A stretch of DNA of 64,000 nucleotides, from assembly GCF_001590795.1 (NCBI RefSeq), contig NZ_JXDL01000001.1:5917860-5981859 (forward strand). Reading direction: 5' to 3'. The position numbers and the translations under genes were made by a program. The notes under the pieces were generated by a model. That model did not search any database, was not told the origin of the DNA, and saw nothing but the letters and a program-made list of their open reading frames with translations. Source of the stretch: Bradyrhizobium sp. AT1 (lineage in GTDB: Bacteria > Pseudomonadota > Alphaproteobacteria > Rhizobiales > Xanthobacteraceae). Below, piece after piece: positions 60,495 through 64,000 of this stretch. The first letter of the stretch is position 1. Every line of letters starts with the position of its first letter.

Positions 60495-60525
60495 GATATG
60501 GTCCATAACAATTATCAAATATAAC
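60495..60525. promoter_or_regulatory. Two tandem RWTAT-N5-ATAAY operators between ABC operon and marR
   Basis: GATATGGTCCATAAC (60495-60509) and ATTATCAAATATAAC (60511-60525), centres 16 bp apart, nearly on one face at 1.5 turns. An overlapping longer palindrome ATATTTGATA...TATCAAATAT spans 60489-60522. It lies between the divergent ABC operon and the MarR gene and matches sites at 48262 and 52998. Confidence 0.78.
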
Positions 60526-60582
60526 ATCAAGGGTGGGGCGAACGACCTGTCCCGAATTTAGCGGGATTACGAGCACGAGGAG

Positions 60583-61116
60583 ATGACCGTTTCCAAGACC
60601 GCTGAGAAGTCCTCCGAAAAGTCCGGCGAGGCGACCAAGGGCCGCAAGGACGCAAGCGAGCCGCAAGGTCCGGGTTCTGCGGAAGCCCTCCAGCTCGGGG
60701 AGCTCTCGGAGCAGCTCGGCTATGTCCTGAAGCGGGCGCAGCTCAAGGTGTTCGAGAACTTCCTGCGCTGCATGGCCTCGCTCCAGCTGACGCCGGCGCA
60801 GTTCTCCGTGCTGCTGCTGGTCGAGAAGAATCCCGGCCGTAACCAGACCGAGATTGCCTCCACCCTCGGCATCCTCAGGCCGAATTTCGTCGCGCTGCTC
60901 GACAATCTCGAGAGCCGCGACCTTTGCGCCCGGATCCGTTCCACCAACGACCGCCGCTCGCACATCCTGATGCTGACCGACAAGGGTAAGGCGGTGCTGG
61001 CCCGCGCTAAGAAGCTCGTCGCCACCAAACACGAGGCCCGGTTGAACGATCTGCTCGGCCAGGCCAACCGCGAAGCCCTGATCGCGATGCTCTCGAAGGT
61101 CGCGAGCGAGTTCTGA
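60583..61116 (+). CDS. MarR family transcriptional regulator (CouR candidate)
   Basis: 177 residues: a Lys/Ser/Glu-rich N-terminal tail (about 40 residues) before the MarR core (SEQLGYVLKRAQLKVFENFLRCMASLQLTPAQFSVLLLVEKNPGRNQTEIASTLGILRPNFVALLDNLESRDLCARIRSTNDRRSHILMLTDKGK), with the wing RSTNDRRSH. R. palustris CouR is a MarR-type repressor of p-coumarate genes released by p-coumaroyl-CoA, and the gene position beside the ABC operon is the same. It is likely autoregulated through 60495-60525. The N-terminal tail is longer than in typical MarR proteins. Confidence 0.88.
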   Translation: MTVSKTAEKSSEKSGEATKGRKDASEPQGPGSAEALQLGELSEQLGYVLKRAQLKVFENFLRCMASLQLTPAQFSVLLLVEKNPGRNQTEIASTLGILRPNFVALLDNLESRDLCARIRSTNDRRSHILMLTDKGKAVLARAKKLVATKHEARLNDLLGQANREALIAMLSKVASEF

Positions 61117-61144
61117 TCTTACCCTCCAGGGGAGGGTAAGATCA
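61114..61144. terminator. Hairpin between convergent marR and glycerate kinase genes
   Basis: Perfect 14-base arms (TGATCTTACCCTCC and complement) around AGG. The marR stop codon TGA is the first three bases of the left arm. No T-run on either side, so terminator function is plausible but unproven. Confidence 0.6.
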
Positions 61145-61147
61145 GCC

Positions 61148-62431
61148 TCAATCCACCAGGATCACCCTGATGTCGTTCACGTTGGTCAGCGTCGGGCCGG
61201 GCAGCAGCAGATCCCCCGTCGCCTCGAAGAACGCGGTGGCGTCGTTGTTGTCCAGATAGGCCTGTGGTTGCAGGCCCTGCGCTTTCATCTTCGCGAAGGT
61301 CGCGGCATCGATCAGCGCGCCGGCGGGGTCGGTCGGGTTGCCGGCGCCGCCGTCGGCACCATCGGTGTCGCCCGCCAGCGCCGAGATATCCGGCGTGTCC
61401 TTGAGCAGGCTGGCGAGCGCCAGCGCGTATTCCTGGTTCGGCCCGCCGCGTCCATTGCCGCGCACGGTCACCGTGAGCTCGCCGCCGGACAGGATCGCCA
61501 GGCGCTTGCCCTGCGCGCGCGCGTCCAACGCCATCCTGGCGTGAGCGGCGGCGACCTCGCGCGCCTCGCCTTCGAGATCGGCGCCGAGATCGATCGTCTC
61601 GTAGCCGGATTGGCGCGCGAGCTTCACCGCGGCGTCGAGCGACTGCCTGGGCCGCGCAATCAGCTCGAAATGCGCGCGCGCGAAGGCGGCATCGTCAGGC
61701 TTGCAGCTTTCGTTGGCGGGATCGTCGAGCGCGCGGCGCACGGCGTCGTCGATGTCGAGCCGGTATTTCGCGACGATGGCGCGCGCGTCGGCCAGCGTGG
61801 TCGGATCGGGCACGGTCGGACCGGAGGCGATCGCGGAAGGATCGTCATGCGGCACGTCCGAGATCGCCAGCGTCACGATCTCGGCGGCATTCCTGCCGGC
61901 GCGGGCGAGGCGGCCGCCCTTGATCCGCGACAGATGCTTTCTCACCGTGTTCATCTCGCCGATCGGCGCGCCCGAGCGCAGCAGCGCCTTGTTGACCGCC
62001 TGCTTCTGCGCGAAGCTGATGCCCTCGCTCGGTGCGATCCAGTTCGCCGAGCCGCCGCCGGTGAGCAGCACCAAAAGCAGATCGTCCGGCCCGGCCTCGC
62101 CGGCAAGCGCGAGCGTGTCGGCTGCGCCCTTGAGGCCGGCCTCGTCAGGCACGGGATGTCCGGCTTCGACCACGCGGATGCGGCGGGTCGGCACGCCGTA
62201 GCCATGGCGCGTGGTGGCAATACCGGCGATGCGTTCCGGCGCGAGCTTGAGCGTGTCGAGATAATGCCGCTCGGCGGCCGCGGCCATGGCGCCGGCGCCC
62301 TTGCCGGCGGCGAGGCAGATCACGCGTCCTTTGGGCGCGCGCGGCAAGTGCGGCGCCAGAATTGTGCTCGGATGGGCGGCGGCGACGGCAGCGTCGTAGA
62401 GTGCGCGGAGCAGAGGACGTCGGTCGGTCAT
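61148..62431 (-). CDS. Glycerate 2-kinase (MOFRL/GckA family)
   Basis: 427 residues: an N-terminal Rossmann-like part (LAAGKGAGAMAAAAERHYLD), the motif LVLLTGGGSANWIAPSEGISFAQKQAVNKALL, and the C-terminal MOFRL domain with LSGGELTVTVRGNGRGGPNQEYALALA and AGDTDGADG. It phosphorylates glycerate to 2-phosphoglycerate with ATP, linking glyoxylate/serine-type metabolism to glycolysis. ATG at 62431 (MTDRRPLL) was chosen over the frame 13 codons upstream. Confidence 0.92.
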   Translation of the reverse strand: MTDRRPLLRALYDAAVAAAHPSTILAPHLPRAPKGRVICLAAGKGAGAMAAAAERHYLDTLKLAPERIAGIATTRHGYGVPTRRIRVVEAGHPVPDEAGLKGAADTLALAGEAGPDDLLLVLLTGGGSANWIAPSEGISFAQKQAVNKALLRSGAPIGEMNTVRKHLSRIKGGRLARAGRNAAEIVTLAISDVPHDDPSAIASGPTVPDPTTLADARAIVAKYRLDIDDAVRRALDDPANESCKPDDAAFARAHFELIARPRQSLDAAVKLARQSGYETIDLGADLEGEAREVAAAHARMALDARAQGKRLAILSGGELTVTVRGNGRGGPNQEYALALASLLKDTPDISALAGDTDGADGGAGNPTDPAGALIDAATFAKMKAQGLQPQAYLDNNDATAFFEATGDLLLPGPTLTNVNDIRVILVD

Positions 62432-62572
62432 GACGATGGCCTTCGGCGAACGGAAGAAACGGGCGGCCAACGCCGCTGTTCACCTGCCTACCGCATTGGG
62501 CGTCAAAGCGTAAGCCGGCTTTGCCATCATTCGATTGTGCAATCGCGTGATCATAGTCGGCGCGCAAGCAAA

Positions 62573-62603
62573 AGCCCCCTGCGATGGTCTCGCAGGGGGC
62601 TTC
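62573..62603 (-). terminator. Rho-independent terminator of the binding-protein gene
   Basis: Perfect 13-base arms (AAGCCCCCTGCGA and complement) around TGGTC, followed on the minus strand by TTTTGC. It lies 21 bases past the stop of the gene at 62624. Confidence 0.85.
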
Positions 62604-62623
62604 GCCGTCAAATCGTCAGGCGG

Positions 62624-63853
62624 CTAGCCGCCGACGTCGGCGCTGATCACGTCGCCGAACAGCTCCCACTTCTCGCCCTTGAACCTCTCGAGCCGGAGCT
62701 GGCTGATGGGTGCGAAGTCGGTCGCGGAGGTGTTGATCTGGATGCCCGGCAGCAGCACTTCGGTGCGGTAGTTCTTCAGGTTGGCCGCCTGCTTCATGAT
62801 GTTCGCGCGGGTGAGATCGTCGCCGCACTGCTTCAGCACCTGGACGAGAGTCTGCGCCACGCCATAGCCGACGATCGTGCCATGGTCGAGCTTGTCGCCT
62901 TCGGGGAAGTACTTTGTCATGAAGGCGAGAAAATCCTTCATGCCCGGGTCGTTGTTCCACTCGGGATCGGAGACGTCCTTGAGATAGTCGGCGGAAATGA
63001 TGTCCTGGGCATTCTCGAACCCGGCGGGCTTGAGCACGCTGCCGACGGAGGCAGAGACGTTGTTGAGGAAGTGCAGCGGCTTCCAGCCGATCTCGGCGTT
63101 CTTCTTGATGGCCTGCGCCGCGAATTTCGGCGTCGTGATGTTCATGAAGACGTCGGCGCCGGTCGACTTCAGCTTGACGATGTGATTGTCGATCGTCGGC
63201 TCGGAGGTCTCATAGCTCTCCTCCATGACGATCATCGAGGCGGCCTTGGCCCCGAGGCCGTCTTTCAGCCCCTTCAGGTAATCCTTGCCGTAATCGTCGT
63301 TCTGAAAGAGTACGGCGATCTTGGCATCCGGCTTGTTCTTCAAGAGCCACTTCGCATAGATCTGCGTTTCGCTCTGGTAGTTGGGTTGCCAGCCCATCGT
63401 CCACGGGAAGTCCTTCGGATCGTTCCACTTGGTGGCGCCGGTGGCGACGAACAACTGCGGCACCTTCTTGGAATTCATGTATTTGTGAATCGCCGAGTTC
63501 GGCGGCGTGCCGAGCGAGTTGAAGATGAACAGCACCTCGTCGCTCTCGACCAGCTTGCGCGCCTGCTCCACCGTCTTCGGCGGCGAATAGCCGTCGTCGT
63601 AGGAGATGAAGTTGATCTTGCGGCCGTTGATGCCGCCCTCGTCGTTGATCTTCTTGAAATAGGCGGCCTCGGTCCGCCCGATGATGCCATAGGCGGAGGC
63701 CGGTCCGCTGTAGGGCATGATGTTGCCGATCTTGATCTCGGTATCGGTCGCGCCGGTATCGTATTTCTTCTGGGCCGACGCAGTGGAGGTCGTGGCCGCA
63801 ATGAGCGCGAGCGCCAGTGACGCGGCCGCAAACTTGCCGATGACAGCGGGCAT
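62624..63853 (-). CDS. Periplasmic solute-binding protein, Liv-type ABC family
   Basis: 409 residues with a signal peptide (SLALALIAATTSTASA, before QKKYDTGATDTEIKIG) and the type 1 periplasmic binding fold (IMPYSGPASAYGIIGRTEAAYFKKINDEGGINGRKINFISYDDGYSPPKTVEQARKLVE). It is one of the common Liv-type binding proteins of Bradyrhizobium whose substrates are usually unknown. GATAGGA precedes the ATG. No permease is adjacent, and the terminator after it makes it a single-gene unit. A role with the ABC operon at 56860-60403 cannot be excluded. Confidence 0.9.
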   Translation of the reverse strand: MPAVIGKFAAASLALALIAATTSTASAQKKYDTGATDTEIKIGNIMPYSGPASAYGIIGRTEAAYFKKINDEGGINGRKINFISYDDGYSPPKTVEQARKLVESDEVLFIFNSLGTPPNSAIHKYMNSKKVPQLFVATGATKWNDPKDFPWTMGWQPNYQSETQIYAKWLLKNKPDAKIAVLFQNDDYGKDYLKGLKDGLGAKAASMIVMEESYETSEPTIDNHIVKLKSTGADVFMNITTPKFAAQAIKKNAEIGWKPLHFLNNVSASVGSVLKPAGFENAQDIISADYLKDVSDPEWNNDPGMKDFLAFMTKYFPEGDKLDHGTIVGYGVAQTLVQVLKQCGDDLTRANIMKQAANLKNYRTEVLLPGIQINTSATDFAPISQLRLERFKGEKWELFGDVISADVGG

Positions 63854-63959
63854 TCCTATCTCCCTATTTTCTTGGTGTGTGTGCGTCCCTTTTCTTGACT
63901 TGATCTTTTTGGCGGCGCGGCCGCAATTGAATACGATTTGGCTGATGCCTTCAACAGAA

Positions 63960-63986
63960 AGCCCCCGCGACGGCGTCGCAGGGGCT
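63960..63986 (-). terminator. Terminator-like hairpin near the window end
   Basis: 12-base arms AGCCCCCGCGAC / GTCGCAGGGGCT with one mismatch around GGC, the same style as the terminator at 62573-62603, followed on the minus strand by TTTCTG. It probably ends a minus-strand gene lying beyond the window. Confidence 0.65.
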
Positions 63987-64000
63987 GCGTCTTTAGTAGT

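Overview
The window reads as a chromosomal segment of a Bradyrhizobium-like alphaproteobacterium (Nitrobacteraceae). The reasons are high G+C with strong G/C third positions, many ABC and TRAP solute-uptake genes, several Rhizobiales-type dispersed palindromic repeats, small secreted proteins typical of the group, and a hydroxycinnamate gene cluster laid out much like the one known in Rhodopseudomonas palustris. This is inferred from gene content only. I found no rRNA, CRISPR array, phage or intact insertion sequence. The one RNA gene is an initiator tRNA-Met at 5062-5138.

Layout. 1-4.8 kb: minus-strand oxidoreductases (an SDR with a non-standard active site, a GMC oxidoreductase, a coniferyl-aldehyde-type dehydrogenase) and a CvpA-like membrane protein. 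4.8-6.9 kb: initiator tRNA, its terminator, an unassigned stretch, and two secreted proteins of unknown function. 6.9-9.7 kb: an HxlR regulator divergent from an Old Yellow Enzyme-type reductase and a quinone oxidoreductase, with two matching 17-bp palindromes between them. 9.8-15.8 kb: two paralogous unknown proteins on either side of a MATE exporter, divergent from a large cyclase-like/AAA/TPR protein. 15.9-20.9 kb: a HlyD / RbbA / permease export operon. 21.1-26.1 kb: an orphan solute-binding protein divergent from an acyl-CoA ligase and a dehydrogenase, then an AraC regulator. 26.4-33.4 kb: outer-membrane barrel, MFS transporter, metallo-hydrolase, alpha/beta hydrolase, desaturase, a REC-EAL protein and a His/Gly-rich secreted protein. 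33.5-43 kb: two separate WYL-regulator/GST-fold gene pairs, each with its own palindromic operator; between them lie a crotonase, a cyclic-nucleotide-gated K+ channel, a membrane-anchored TAXI protein and small proteins.

43.1-60.5 kb is best read as one aromatic-acid unit. A minus-strand operon (48242 down to 43104) encodes an enoyl-CoA hydratase/lyase, a feruloyl/coumaroyl-CoA ligase, an SDR, a hotdog thioesterase and a CouP-like binding protein. A TRAP transporter (DctP, Q, M) and, divergently, pobA (4-hydroxybenzoate 3-monooxygenase) follow, and then a Liv-type ABC operon divergent from a MarR regulator. Together they would import p-coumarate-type acids, activate and shorten them, and send 4-hydroxybenzoate to protocatechuate. 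Four related 15-bp palindromes (consensus RWTAT-N5-ATAAY) sit upstream of the ligase/hydratase operon, between TRAP and pobA, and twice between the MarR gene and the ABC operon, which suggests one shared repressor. Inside this region are a HigBA-type toxin-antitoxin pair whose toxin lacks a standard start codon, and a LysR/FMN-protein block bounded by two copies of one repeat. The window ends with a glycerate 2-kinase and another amino-acid-type binding protein.
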